The notes: a model not told the origin generated them from the sequence alone. A DNA stretch of 64,000 bases from an uncultured Colwellia sp. (GCA_913058245.1 CAJXQJ010000003.1:124001-188000); one strand, 5' to 3'; counted from the stretch's first letter, positions 7,774-16,842 are shown. Made by a program: numbers and translations.

Positions 7774-10014
7774 CTATTTCTCAATCTGTCGGTTTTTTTG
7801 CAGTAGTTCATGCCATCTTTGTTCATTCCCACCGGCTTTTTTATACATTGCTTTTAAGGTATGTTCACTAAAAATATTGTCGTTGTAGTCAGGTAACCAA
7901 CCGTTTTCAAATAATCGTTCAATCGTTAACTTAAGTTGTTGATGTTGTTCAATTAAAGCATACCAATAGACTTTCTCTTTATCACTAGTTAGCTGTTTTT
8001 TACTAGAAAAATAATTCGTCAATTTTTCAATAATCTGTGATTTAGTATCGAATTGCAGAGTATCACCTAACAAAGTTGCTAGAAAAATGAATTGCCCAAC
8101 ATTCTCACTCTTTATCTCGGTATTTACGTTAATAGTCGGAAAATATTGACGAAACTTTGTTAGCGCTTCGTCTGATAATTTCATATTTTTAAGTGCAGAA
8201 ATGTATGGCATTGCATATATTGCAATATCGGGTGCAAGTTCAAGGCGAGCGGTTAACTTTTTTAATGCTTGCTCATGTTTTCCCTTTGCCATCGCAAGTG
8301 CGCTTTGGCTATAAAATAGAAAGCCGGGGTTCACCTCATCTTGGTTAATATTAGTGATCAGGTTTTGGGCTTTTTCTACATCGCCTAAGCTTAGCCACAC
8401 TAATGCCTGCGTAAGTTGGTAAACTCTATGATTGGCAATATTGCTTGGCTCAGTGCTAAGCCATTGTATAAATGCTTGCGCTCTTTTTGTATTTAGCGGA
8501 AGAAAATCAAGCTCTTCAATCGCACGATGTGAGTAATGTGGCTCAATAATTAGTGCTCGTTGATAATAGCTTCTCGCTTTTTCAACTTGTCGCATGTTTA
8601 GGTATGAATAAGCAAGTCCACGAATAATAATCGGAGATAAAGGGTCTAGTGAAAATGCGCTTTTTGATGCTTTTAGTGCCTGGCTGTATTGCCCTGTTTG
8701 GCGAAGGAATTTGCTACGAAAGTAATGTCCCATAGCATAATTTGGCGCAACTTTAGCTGCGCGCTTAAACAATTGTTCTGCTTCCTCAAATTGGCCTAAA
8801 TCGTTAAGTAAAATGGCTTGTGTAGTCAACACTTCACCATTGTTGGCATTGATTTCCAAAGCTTTGGTGACTAAAGGTTGGCAATTTTCATGGGCTTGTG
8901 AAGACGTTAACTTGCTATAAACAGATAGATAAATATGTGTATGGCAAAGACCAATTAATGAACCAAGGTGATTGGGTGATTGTTTGAGAATTTTTTGATA
9001 CAGAACTTTAGCTTGGTTCAATGCCGATACATTACGTTTGTCCCATAGATGGCGTGCCAATATATAGCTTTCGTAGTGAGGGTCTTGTTCAGGAGCTACT
9101 GAGGCTTTGATTGTTGTATTTGTTGGTAGTAGGCGTGCAACAAGCGCTTCAACAATAGTGTTTTTTAGTACCAGCATGTCGGTTTTTTTTGCTTTAAAGT
9201 TTTGTGCCCAAATAATTTCGTTGTTTTCTTGATTAACAAGCTGCACTGACGCTAACAAGGAGCTATTGTATTGCTGAATACTTGTTAATAAACGAGTTTT
9301 AGCTTCAATTGTCTCAATATCTTTTCGTAAATAGATAAATTTTAACTTAGTCTGTGACACTAAATCGCTGATTAATAATTGGTTAAATGAACTTAAAGAT
9401 TCAATTTTAGGTTGAGTGAGGTTGTTTGTTGGTAAAACAGCAATAGTAAGCAGTTGCTGTTCATTCGCTGTTTCTTTTGATGAATAATACCAACCAGAAA
9501 GGACAAGCAAAGCGAATGTTATTAGGCCGGCGAGGGTAATAACGTTGCTTCTTTTTAAGTGTTTTTTTTCTAGCACTTTATTTGTTGATGGTTTTTTTTT
9601 ACTTTTTATTTGTTCTAAGTTTTGCTTTGGCTGTAACAGTAGGCGATAGCCTTTGCCTGAAATACGTTCAATATGGTCAATGTCAGTTTGGTGGCAATTC
9701 AGTGCTTTTCTTAGTTGAGCTATCGCCTGATAAATTGAGCTATCAGAAATAACGCGTTGTGGCCAAATGGCATCAGCGATATCGGTTTGGCTGACTGGGC
9801 GGCCATGATTCTTAGTTAAATACACACAAAGAGCCATAACTTTTGGCGTTAACTTCTGAATGCTTGGTTGGTCAGTATACTCTGACGCTTTGTCTTCATT
9901 AATCCACTTTATGCTATTTAGTGCTGGCGTGATAAGCCATGGCCCTAAAATAAAAGGTTGCTGGTAGTTAATGTCACTTTGGTTTTCGGCATTCAATTGG
10001 TTAATGTCCATCAA
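7774..10014 (-). CDS. ToxR/CadC-like transmembrane transcriptional regulator with TPR sensor domain
   Basis: A 746-residue protein. Residues about 28-130 form an OmpR-type winged helix (LTPKVMALCVYLTKNHGRPV, then SSIYQAIAQLRKAL and ISGKGYRLL). One membrane segment follows (VITLAGLITFALLVLSGWYY, about 158-178), and the remainder is periplasmic with TPR repeats from about 330 (for example APNYAMGHYFRSKFLRQTGQ). It is a one-component regulator without a phospho-acceptor domain. It is divergent from the secreted amidohydrolase at 10178 across a 163-nt gap, which suggests it controls that gene. Ligand unknown. Confidence 0.85.
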   Translation of the reverse strand: MMDINQLNAENQSDINYQQPFILGPWLITPALNSIKWINEDKASEYTDQPSIQKLTPKVMALCVYLTKNHGRPVSQTDIADAIWPQRVISDSSIYQAIAQLRKALNCHQTDIDHIERISGKGYRLLLQPKQNLEQIKSKKKPSTNKVLEKKHLKRSNVITLAGLITFALLVLSGWYYSSKETANEQQLLTIAVLPTNNLTQPKIESLSSFNQLLISDLVSQTKLKFIYLRKDIETIEAKTRLLTSIQQYNSSLLASVQLVNQENNEIIWAQNFKAKKTDMLVLKNTIVEALVARLLPTNTTIKASVAPEQDPHYESYILARHLWDKRNVSALNQAKVLYQKILKQSPNHLGSLIGLCHTHIYLSVYSKLTSSQAHENCQPLVTKALEINANNGEVLTTQAILLNDLGQFEEAEQLFKRAAKVAPNYAMGHYFRSKFLRQTGQYSQALKASKSAFSLDPLSPIIIRGLAYSYLNMRQVEKARSYYQRALIIEPHYSHRAIEELDFLPLNTKRAQAFIQWLSTEPSNIANHRVYQLTQALVWLSLGDVEKAQNLITNINQDEVNPGFLFYSQSALAMAKGKHEQALKKLTARLELAPDIAIYAMPYISALKNMKLSDEALTKFRQYFPTINVNTEIKSENVGQFIFLATLLGDTLQFDTKSQIIEKLTNYFSSKKQLTSDKEKVYWYALIEQHQQLKLTIERLFENGWLPDYNDNIFSEHTLKAMYKKAGGNEQRWHELLQKNRQIEK

Positions 10015-10177
10015 ACAATATTCAATATCAGTGTTTTTATTCTATAACAGCACATAGTAAGTTACTGATTTTAAATTATTAAGAAAAAAATTAGATTTAA
10101 ATTAGAAAGTGATTAAGTAATTATTTTATGGCTAGTGCAACCTGACGCAAAATTATTCATTAAGCAGCAGAGGATTC

Positions 10178-11647
10178 ATGAAATATATTATTTTTCTATT
10201 TATTATCTTTAATATTTTTACAAAACAAAGTCAGGCCAACGACTTAATTATTAAAAACGTTACCGTAATTAATCCTGTTGATAACAATAGCATTTTAACA
10301 CTTGAGCACCAATGGCTTTTAATTGAAGACGGTGTTATTAAAAAAGTATCTACAACTGCAATTGAAGCAATTGAAAGTACCAAAGAGATTGACGGAACTG
10401 GTAAATTTTTAATTCCGGGACTAATGGATAGTCATGTACATACGGGCACTATGCCAGGAGCAAATGCGGATTACCTAGAAACTAAGCCGTTGCAGCAAGC
10501 CTACTTAAAGCAGCAACCGAGGAGTTATTTATATCACGGTATTACCCAGATATTGGATCCTTCACGCACTCCTGCATCGGTTGAGCTATTTAATCAGGCC
10601 GCGATTAAACCTGATCTTTTGTTTTGTGGTGCCGCGCCTATTATTGGTGGTTATAATCTGCTTGGCGCCGATTTAGCGCAAGCAATACAACAGCGAAAAT
10701 ACTTTATTTATCAGCCTGAAAAAGATGGTTTACCGCCGAAAGGATTTGATGCAAAACAGCATTCTCCGGAAAGTGTGGTAAAGCGCATCGCAGAAGATGG
10801 TGCTAAATGCGTTAAGGTCTATATTGAAGATGGTTTTGATTTAGCTTCACATTGGCCTTCAATAGATATGAGTACCTTAAAGCGAGTACGAAAAGCGGCG
10901 GATAAATATGGAATAAAAGTAATTGCTCATGCTAATGCTGTCGATATGCAGCGCATTGCTGTAGATGCCAACGTTGATGTGTTAGCTCACGGTATGTGGA
11001 ACTGGTTAACACTTAAAAGTGATAACGGTTTACCTGCAAAAATTCAACAAATTGCTGACGATATACTAGAAGGTAAAATCGTATACCAGCCAACACTTAA
11101 TGTTATGCGCAGCCTTCGAGATGTTACTGTTGCAGGACATATGGAACATCCAGATTACAAAAATGTTGTATCAGCTGATGCACTTGATTGGTATGCCAGT
11201 GAAAATGGCCAGTGGTTTAGTAAAGTTATGGTTGAAGGTTATGATAATTTACCTCTTGCTCAAATTCATCGTCGCATGACATCAGTGCTAAATAACGGTG
11301 AACGCGTGCTTCAATACCTCTACAAAAATGGTTTGCCTTTGGTATTAGCAACAGATACGCCTCCTGCTCCAACTTATGCTTCGCAACCTGGTATTTCTGC
11401 CAATTGGGAGCTTAAGCATATGTACAAGTTAGGTGTAAGTTTGCCACATATATTAGCGGCGGCAACGATTAACAACGCGAAGGCTTTTAATGTTGAGAAA
11501 AGTTATGGCTCTATAGCGCCTGGTAAAGTTGGTAACTTCTTATTGCTTGATTCAAATCCGCTAAAGTCCATTAAAGCTTACGATCAAATAAATACGGTTG
11601 TGTTACATGGCGTTAGCCATAAACGAGATGTATTTAAACTGAAGTAG
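10178..11647 (+). CDS. Secreted amidohydrolase (imidazolonepropionase-like, metal-dependent)
   Basis: A 489-residue protein with a signal peptide (about 1-20). The amidohydrolase signature is complete: HVH (His86, His88) after LIPGLMDS, Lys213 in CVKVYIED, His251 in IAHAN, His271 in LAHGMW and Asp393 in LATDTPP. This supports a binuclear metal site with a carboxylated lysine or its equivalent. The C-terminal strand GSIAPGKVGNFLLLDSNP is typical of the family. Secretion suggests use of an external cyclic amide or peptide. A terminator follows at 11661-11693, and the divergent regulator at 7774 is the likely controller. Confidence 0.85.
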   Translation: MKYIIFLFIIFNIFTKQSQANDLIIKNVTVINPVDNNSILTLEHQWLLIEDGVIKKVSTTAIEAIESTKEIDGTGKFLIPGLMDSHVHTGTMPGANADYLETKPLQQAYLKQQPRSYLYHGITQILDPSRTPASVELFNQAAIKPDLLFCGAAPIIGGYNLLGADLAQAIQQRKYFIYQPEKDGLPPKGFDAKQHSPESVVKRIAEDGAKCVKVYIEDGFDLASHWPSIDMSTLKRVRKAADKYGIKVIAHANAVDMQRIAVDANVDVLAHGMWNWLTLKSDNGLPAKIQQIADDILEGKIVYQPTLNVMRSLRDVTVAGHMEHPDYKNVVSADALDWYASENGQWFSKVMVEGYDNLPLAQIHRRMTSVLNNGERVLQYLYKNGLPLVLATDTPPAPTYASQPGISANWELKHMYKLGVSLPHILAAATINNAKAFNVEKSYGSIAPGKVGNFLLLDSNPLKSIKAYDQINTVVLHGVSHKRDVFKLK

Positions 11648-11660
11648 ACATTCACTCATC

Positions 11661-11710
11661 AAGTGATTAAGTTTGCTATTCACTTAGTCACTTCAGTATT
11701 TTGTTTTTGT
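11661..11710 (+). terminator. Rho-independent terminator after the amidohydrolase gene
   Basis: AAGTGATTAAGT (11661-11672) pairs with ACTTAGTCACTT (11682-11693) over 12 bp with one G-U pair and a 9-nt loop, followed by TATTTTGTTTTTG. Confidence 0.75.
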
Positions 11711-11772
11711 GCTTAAAAATTGATTTTAGTGCCTTTTGAAGTGTTTCTTATCGGATAAATGTGCGTATATCA

Positions 11773-12387
11773 TTAAATAGGAATGCGCAGTAAGTTAAGG
11801 ATATTACCGTCGTTCATTGACATTAACCATACAAGTGCACTGCAATTGATGATTACAGTAGCCCAAAAAACTATTCTAAAGCTTTTCTTTTGAGATTTAT
11901 GTCGCAGTGTTTGTTGGGCGATTATTGCACCTGGCCATCCCCCTATTAAGGCAAGCAGGTGTAGTGTTGATTCCGGTGTACGCCAAGCATTACGCTTTGC
12001 TTTTGACTTATCGAATGCGTAGACAATAAAGGTAATAAAGCTAGTGCTTGAATAAAATAAAACTAAATTTACTGGCAAATAGTTCATCAGAGTGGCAATT
12101 GTCATCAATACAAGAAATATTGAAGCAAAATAAATAGAAAAAGCATTACTTTGCTTGGCTTTTCTTTTGATTAGTTTCTCACCTGAAAATGTCGCTTGAA
12201 CAGCGCACGAGCGACCTTGCTTATCTTTGGCGATAGAAAAAGTAATCACATCATTCAATTGCGGTACGCGAATTCTATTTGTAAAAGCACGTTTATGAAT
12301 AAATACTTGCTTGCCACCCCCATTAGGTGCAATAAAACCGTATGCTTTATCACTATTCCATTTAGTTAGGTTTCCCTTTAAACGCAT
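11773..12387 (-). CDS. Cold-shock domain / DUF1294 membrane protein
   Basis: A 205-residue protein. The N-terminal 65 residues (MRLKGNLTKWNSDKAYGFI, then KQVFIHKRAF) are a cold-shock domain with an RNP-like motif. The rest has three or four hydrophobic segments and the DUF1294 block (YAFDKSKAKRNAWRTPE, then LIGGWPGA). This is a known fusion in proteobacteria. The frame is open further upstream, but that part overlaps the ArsR gene in another frame, and the cold-shock domain begins at this ATG. It starts 16 nt after the ArsR stop, so the two may be co-transcribed. Confidence 0.85.
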   Translation of the reverse strand: MRLKGNLTKWNSDKAYGFIAPNGGGKQVFIHKRAFTNRIRVPQLNDVITFSIAKDKQGRSCAVQATFSGEKLIKRKAKQSNAFSIYFASIFLVLMTIATLMNYLPVNLVLFYSSTSFITFIVYAFDKSKAKRNAWRTPESTLHLLALIGGWPGAIIAQQTLRHKSQKKSFRIVFWATVIINCSALVWLMSMNDGNILNLLRIPI

Positions 12388-12403
12388 ATAGATTGTGCAC
12401 CTA

Positions 12404-12703
12404 TTATGATTGCTCGTCGCTACAACATTCATCTTGCAAAAATGCGATGACCGATAAAAATTTTTCGTATTCAACGACACAAAATAGCGTTCTTCCTTCT
12501 CGGCGCTGGGTAATAAGCCCTGCCGAAGCCAAGCTCGATATATGATGAGACAAGGTTGAACCGGGAATCGATAATTCTTCTTGAACCACACCAACGGCAA
12601 TACCTTGCTCACCAGATTTTACTAAGCGCTTGAATATAGCAAGGCGAGTAGGGTGGCCTAGTTCTTTTAAGGCCTTGGCAACAATTTCAATATCCATAAT
12701 CAA
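12404..12703 (-). CDS. ArsR/SmtB-family metalloregulatory repressor
   Basis: A 99-residue winged-helix protein: KALKELGHPTRLAIFKRL, then the recognition helix SIPGSTLSHHISSL and the wing ITQRREGRTLFCVV. A cysteine sits in the wing strand, and the C-terminus has a vicinal pair (DECCSDEQS) that could bind a soft metal or arsenite, although the classical ELCVCDL motif is absent. It is divergent from the ArsP-type permease, with an inverted repeat in between (12729-12754). The second ATG (12697) is an alternative start. Confidence 0.85.
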   Translation of the reverse strand: MIMDIEIVAKALKELGHPTRLAIFKRLVKSGEQGIAVGVVQEELSIPGSTLSHHISSLASAGLITQRREGRTLFCVVEYEKFLSVIAFLQDECCSDEQS

Positions 12704-12728
12704 TACTCCGACAACATGTTCGATAGCT

Positions 12729-12800
12729 TATATTTCCATATTACTAGAAATATATTGACAAGGAAAGTTTAAAGTCTATAATTCGACAAATCTAGAAATG
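12729..12800 (+). promoter_or_regulatory. Permease promoter with ArsR-type operator
   Basis: TTGACA (12755-12760) and TATAAT (12777-12782) are 16 bp apart, a near-consensus promoter firing toward the permease. Directly upstream, TATATTTC (12729-12736) and GAAATATA (12747-12754) form an 8-bp inverted repeat with a 10-bp gap. CTAGAAATATA (12744) recurs as CTAGAAATGTA (12792) just after the transcription start, so one repressor could hold both flanks of the promoter. Assignment to the adjacent ArsR protein is by position. Confidence 0.65.
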
Positions 12801-12819
12801 TAGTTTTATGGTGGTTGTT

Positions 12820-13734
12820 ATGATTATTACGCAAGAAATGGTGTTTGATACCTTAAATATGTTTGCCTTTTTGGCTGTTGAGTTAACGTTACTCTTTTTA
12901 TTGATCAGCTATATTGTTGGTGTATTGCAGGAATATATTCCGCCAAGCAAGATTCAAAGTATATTAAGCAGTAAAAATGGTAAGGGTTATATTGTTGCTG
13001 GATTCTTAGGCGCTATTACGCCTTTTTGTTCTTGCTCAACCATTCCTTTTTTAAAAGGTTTACTTAGAGCAAAAGCGGGCTTTGGTACTATGATGGTTTT
13101 CCTATTTGCTAGCCCATTATTGAACCCGATCATCATTGGCTTATTTGCAGTGACCTTTGGCATGAAAGTAACCGTGTTCTACTTTGTTATCGCGATGGGT
13201 GTTTCAATTGCGGCTGGTTATTTACTCGAAAAATTGGGCTTCGAAAAATACATTAAACCAGAAGCTTATATTGAGCCAGAAAGTAAAGGTTGCGGGAGTA
13301 GCTGTGGTAGCAAAGCAAAAGAAGTAAGCAAATGGCTAAGAATTTGGTATAGCACCTGGGCGGACTTCAAAAAAGTATTACCATACCTTATTGGTGGTAT
13401 TGCTGTTGGTTCTATGATCTATGGTTTTATGCCGACAGAATTAGTAGCAAGTATTGCCAGCGAAGATAACCCATTTGCAATTCCGGTTGCTGCTGTAATT
13501 GGCATTCCTTTATATATTCGTGCAGAAGCTGTTATTCCATTAAGTGCAGCGTTAGCAGCGAAAGGCATGGGGTTAGGCGCAGTAATGGCATTAATCATAG
13601 GGAGTGCAGGCGCAAGTTTAACGGAAGTTGTATTGCTAAAATCAATCTTTAAAAACAAAATGATTTTGGCATTTATCACGGTCATTTTGTCAATGGCAGT
13701 TGGTGCTGGATATTTATATACCTACCTATTTTAA
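12820..13734 (+). CDS. ArsP/DUF318-family permease (UPF0718)
   Basis: About 305 residues and eight or so membrane segments. The family motif TPFCSCSTIP follows the second segment (Cys70 and Cys72), and FLFASPLLNP comes shortly after. A cytoplasmic-loop cysteine motif GCGSSCGSK lies near residue 150. ArsP members export trivalent organoarsenicals; other DUF318 permeases have unknown substrates. I chose the ATG at 12820 because GGTGG lies 5 nt upstream; an ATG at 12808 lacks a Shine-Dalgarno. The divergent ArsR supports metal- or metalloid-responsive expression. Confidence 0.85.
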   Translation: MIITQEMVFDTLNMFAFLAVELTLLFLLISYIVGVLQEYIPPSKIQSILSSKNGKGYIVAGFLGAITPFCSCSTIPFLKGLLRAKAGFGTMMVFLFASPLLNPIIIGLFAVTFGMKVTVFYFVIAMGVSIAAGYLLEKLGFEKYIKPEAYIEPESKGCGSSCGSKAKEVSKWLRIWYSTWADFKKVLPYLIGGIAVGSMIYGFMPTELVASIASEDNPFAIPVAAVIGIPLYIRAEAVIPLSAALAAKGMGLGAVMALIIGSAGASLTEVVLLKSIFKNKMILAFITVILSMAVGAGYLYTYLF

Positions 13735-13847
13735 TTGACCTTGGTATTAGGGCGTATTGCTCTTTGTGGTATAAATTTTTTTCGAATTAAGCGTGATTTA
13801 ATCAGGTCAAAAATATACATCAAAGATTAACACGCCCTAAGCTAAAT

Positions 13848-13877
13848 AAAAGCTGCTGCGTTAAAGCGGAAGCTTTT
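13848..13877 (+). terminator. Possible terminator after the permease
   Basis: AAAAGCT (13848-13854) pairs with AGCTTTT (13871-13877), with a weaker inner stem. The U-run is inside the stem, so the call is tentative. A longer-range pair, TTAGGGCGT near 13750 and ACGCCCTAA near 13832, also lies in this gap. Confidence 0.35.
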
Positions 13878-13936
13878 ACTGTTTGTAAATTTGTTGCTCA
13901 AAATCATCATCGGTAAAACTTAAGTAAGGTAATTCA

Positions 13937-14689
13937 ATGCAAAAAATATTATTAGCAATTGGTTGTTTTTTGATGTTTTCTCGCTTGGCAAACGCACAAG
14001 AATTTGCGGTTAAAATTTCTCAGGCCGAACAAGCTAGTGTTATTGAAAAAGTACATAGCATTAAGCCTAATTGGCAGGTAGTTGCTGTTGAGAAAAGTCC
14101 GCTAAAAGGTTTTTATCGTGTTGATATCAGCGGTGGTGAAACCATTTATTTTTCTAGTGAAAATGGTTACTTTTTTCAAGGCCCTTTATTGCAACATCAA
14201 GATAATAGTGCGCTTGATATTACAGAAAATAATGCCCGTAAAAAGCGACTTCAGTTGATTACTGACATCGCTTTGGAAAGCACTATTATTTACCGCCCAA
14301 AAGGGGAAGTAAAAGCGGTTGTTTATGCTTTTATTGATGTTGATTGTGGAGCCTGCCGAGACTTACATCAGCAAATACCTGCAATAAATGAGCTCGGCAT
14401 TGAAGTAAGGTATTTAGCCTACCCAAGAGCCGGATTACAATCGCAAACCTATCAGAAGATGACATCGGCCTGGTGTGCCAAACAGCCTAAAGAGGCACTT
14501 GAAGACTTAATGATTAATACGCGCTCGCCATTAAATTTATGTGCTCAAAGCCCCGTTGCCGAACATTACAAACTTGGCCAGTTAATGGGCTTAAGAGGAA
14601 CACCAGGTATTATATTAGCCAACGGCTCGTTATTGCACGGATATAAAACAGCAAACGAGTTAGCTAGGGTTATACTTGCCAGCAATTGA
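13937..14689 (+). CDS. DsbC-like periplasmic thiol:disulfide isomerase with CGAC active site
   Basis: A 250-residue protein with a signal peptide ending ANA-QEF (cleavage about 20-21), a small N-terminal domain resembling the DsbC dimerisation domain, and a thioredoxin fold. The active site is CGAC (Cys137 and Cys140) in AFIDVDCGACRDLH. A second pair (Cys180 in SAWCAKQ and Cys202) matches the structural disulfide of DsbC. The cis-Pro loop is RGTPG. CGAC differs from the usual CGYC of DsbC. It may serve disulfide shuffling for nearby periplasmic proteins, but no partner is co-transcribed. Confidence 0.85.
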   Translation: MQKILLAIGCFLMFSRLANAQEFAVKISQAEQASVIEKVHSIKPNWQVVAVEKSPLKGFYRVDISGGETIYFSSENGYFFQGPLLQHQDNSALDITENNARKKRLQLITDIALESTIIYRPKGEVKAVVYAFIDVDCGACRDLHQQIPAINELGIEVRYLAYPRAGLQSQTYQKMTSAWCAKQPKEALEDLMINTRSPLNLCAQSPVAEHYKLGQLMGLRGTPGIILANGSLLHGYKTANELARVILASN

Positions 14690-14699
14690 TAAAAGTTAG

Positions 14700-15149
14700 C
14701 TAAGTTTTCTGTTTTGCTTTTCTTAACTTCAAACCATCGTTTAAATTTAATGACATCAAAGTGATGTTAATCAAACCTGCGGTGAGTTCAAGTGCTTGCA
14801 CTAGATAGAATGTCGTATCAAAAATATTAACTATTGCTAATGAGCGTAAATAAATAGCTGAAGGAATAAGTATGAAAATACCGTTAAGTGCGATGAAAGG
14901 CATACGTTTTTTCTTTTTGCCTATAACACCACTTTTAGCGTTAGGCGCTAATTTATTACCTATTATTCCAGTTGTTGCCATTAAAGGAATCAATAACCAA
15001 ATAGCGTAGAAGATATAAGTTTTAACTGTAACAATTTGCTGCTTATCACCGAATAGCTCTGAAACTAAAGTACTAATAAAAAATGTTGTGATTATTAGTA
15101 GTGCAAGCGTAGCGGCAACAGCGTGAATTTTTACCATATTTTGTCTCAT
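14700..15149 (-). CDS. Four-helix membrane protein, function unknown
   Basis: A 149-residue protein with four hydrophobic segments (about 8-30, 45-63, 84-103 and 112-135), separated by a very basic loop (SGVIGKKKKRMPF). AAGGATAAATT precedes the ATG. It lies 13 nt after the cytochrome c' gene on the same strand and is probably co-transcribed with it. A supporting role for the cytochrome is possible, but I see no cofactor motif. Confidence 0.65.
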   Translation of the reverse strand: MRQNMVKIHAVAATLALLIITTFFISTLVSELFGDKQQIVTVKTYIFYAIWLLIPLMATTGIIGNKLAPNAKSGVIGKKKKRMPFIALNGIFILIPSAIYLRSLAIVNIFDTTFYLVQALELTAGLINITLMSLNLNDGLKLRKAKQKT

Positions 15150-15162
15150 AATTTATCCTTAT

Positions 15163-15588
15163 TTACCAAAGTGAACGATATTTCATATGACATGAGCGAC
15201 AAGCTGAGGTCGCGGTGTCTAGGGCATTTTCTATGCGTTGGCCGTTTTCAGTTTCACTGACTGTTGCAAGATGTTTGAAACTTAACGACCATTGAGTTAA
15301 ACGATAATCAAAGTTTTTCCAGTCTTGCCATATTTTATTTTTGCTGCGACCTTCTCCTTTACTGCTTTTTGGAAAAAGTTTTTTTAGCTGTATAACATCT
15401 TGCTCTAACTTGAGCGCTAAATTCGCGACTTGCGGCCAATCTCCTTCATCTACTCTGTCTTCAAGCAATTCAACGTTATTTTCAATATGCTCGAAAAGCT
15501 GTTGGCGTTGCTCAGTAATGACTTGTTTGGCGTAACTAGGCTGTATTAGCAGAGATGTTAATACACCAACAATTGCCCATTTATTCAT
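15163..15588 (-). CDS. Cytochrome c' (class II) family protein
   Basis: A 141-residue protein with a signal peptide ending PSYA-KQV. The mature part is mostly helical and ends in CRSCHMKYR, the CxxCH haem-attachment motif placed near the C-terminus as expected for the four-helix cytochrome c' fold. Such proteins bind NO or serve in periplasmic electron transfer. It is divergent from cytochrome b561 (15681), with only 92 nt between the starts, suggesting a linked redox pair. Confidence 0.85.
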   Translation of the reverse strand: MNKWAIVGVLTSLLIQPSYAKQVITEQRQQLFEHIENNVELLEDRVDEGDWPQVANLALKLEQDVIQLKKLFPKSSKGEGRSKNKIWQDWKNFDYRLTQWSLSFKHLATVSETENGQRIENALDTATSACRSCHMKYRSLW

Positions 15589-15680
15589 TTGATGCCTCTT
15601 GGAATTACCTAAATTGTGATGACATATTAACTTGCGTTTGCTATATTTGCAAATGCAACATTATCATTTGTGAGTTAGCT

Positions 15681-16298
15681 ATGTTAAAAATATGGGATCT
15701 ACCAATCAGGGTTTATCATTGGCTTCAAGCCATTTTGTTCATTGGGTTGGTTGTTACTGGTTATGAATTCATTGGGGCGGAGCAAGCACATTTAGTGCTG
15801 GGGCTTGCGCTGTTTATTGCATTACTGTGGCGTATTATTTGGGGTATTGTCGGTAGCGACACGGCACGTTTTGTAAATTTTTTGCCGTCATTTCAGCAAT
15901 TAATACGATATGTGACTAAGCAACAAGATCATTATGTTGGCCATAATCCACTTGGCGCATTAATGGTGGTTTTGCTCATTTTTCTCTTACTGTTACAGGC
16001 TGTTAGTGGTGTCTATATCTCTGAATTTATTGATGGAAAAGGTATACTTGGCCGCAACGTTTTTAGGGCTTTTGAAACGTTTCATACCTTAAACGCTATA
16101 TTTTTAACGGGATTAAGTGTTATTCATATATTGGTGATTTTCGTTTATCAATTACAGGGTAATCCCTTGATCAATGTTATGTTTACAGGCCATAAAATGA
16201 TGCCTAGTAACTTTTATCAACCTAAAATGATGAACAACACAAATGCCTTGCTTGTATTAGCAGTATGTATTGTGCTGGTAATACTGCTAATAAGTTAA
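15681..16298 (+). CDS. Cytochrome b561 family membrane protein
   Basis: A 205-residue protein with four membrane helices. Likely haem-ligand histidines lie in RVYHWLQA, GHNPLGAL, FETFHTLNA and SVIHILVIF. It is of the bacterial di-haem b561 / hydrogenase cytochrome b type. MLKIWDLPIRVYHW is the family's N-terminus, so the ATG at 15681 is the start although the frame is open further upstream. It probably passes electrons between the quinone pool and the divergently encoded periplasmic cytochrome c'. The MarR gene follows after 18 nt. Confidence 0.85.
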   Translation: MLKIWDLPIRVYHWLQAILFIGLVVTGYEFIGAEQAHLVLGLALFIALLWRIIWGIVGSDTARFVNFLPSFQQLIRYVTKQQDHYVGHNPLGALMVVLLIFLLLLQAVSGVYISEFIDGKGILGRNVFRAFETFHTLNAIFLTGLSVIHILVIFVYQLQGNPLINVMFTGHKMMPSNFYQPKMMNNTNALLVLAVCIVLVILLIS

Positions 16299-16316
16299 AT
16301 TATAAGGAGAATATTT

Positions 16317-16772
16317 TTGACAGATCATCAACCTGAGCTGCCTCGACATACGAGTTTTGGCTGGTTAATTGCCGTTTTAGGTGCTGATATGGCCCATGCG
16401 CTGGATAATCGTTTAAAAGAAATAGGTTTGAATATAAGTTTGTGGCCGACGCTATTCGCATTATGGGAAGAGGATGGCTTAACACAGTCTGAGCTTACTA
16501 GCCGATGTAATACTGCGCATTATACAACGACAAGGTTATTAGATTCATTGGAAAAAATGGCGCTTGTTGAGCGGCGTCCTCACCCTACTAGTAGACGAGC
16601 ACATTTAGTATATTTAACCGAAAAAGGCCGTGAATTAGAAGCTACAGCCGTACCGTTGGCAAAAGCATGCAATGATGAATTTTTATCAGGATTATCTCCG
16701 GCAGAAAGAACGCAAATTCAAAGTTTAATCCACAAAATAATAATTAATCGCAACCCAGCGCTACCAAGTTAG
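16317..16772 (+). CDS. MarR-family transcriptional regulator
   Basis: A 151-residue winged-helix protein: LTQSELTSRCNTAHYTTTRL is the recognition region and ERRPHPTSRRAHLVYLTEKG the wing with the conserved R-x-D/H-x-R-like pattern. The start is a TTG at 16317, since AAGGAGA lies 7 nt upstream and no ATG fits. It is in an operon with cytochrome b561 and probably regulates that operon or the divergent cytochrome c'. A terminator follows. Confidence 0.85.
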   Translation: MTDHQPELPRHTSFGWLIAVLGADMAHALDNRLKEIGLNISLWPTLFALWEEDGLTQSELTSRCNTAHYTTTRLLDSLEKMALVERRPHPTSRRAHLVYLTEKGRELEATAVPLAKACNDEFLSGLSPAERTQIQSLIHKIIINRNPALPS

Positions 16773-16842
16773 CGGTCACTTTTGTTGCTAATGTTATGAA
16801 ATGAATTAACAGTTTTAACTATCTTGGTTAATTTTCCTATAT

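Noticed and set aside
12388-12612. Upstream extension of the cold-shock/DUF1294 reading frame
   Set aside because: It overlaps the ArsR gene in another frame, and the cold-shock domain begins exactly at the ATG at 12387.
13750-13840. TTAGGGCGT ... ACGCCCTAA as a small structured RNA
   Set aside because: Arms are about 75 nt apart with weak interior pairing; no promoter or conserved RNA family is recognisable by eye.
15555-15680. Upstream extension of the cytochrome b561 frame
   Set aside because: The added residues are unlike the family and overlap the start region of the divergent cytochrome c' gene; MLKIWDLP at 15681 is the usual N-terminus.
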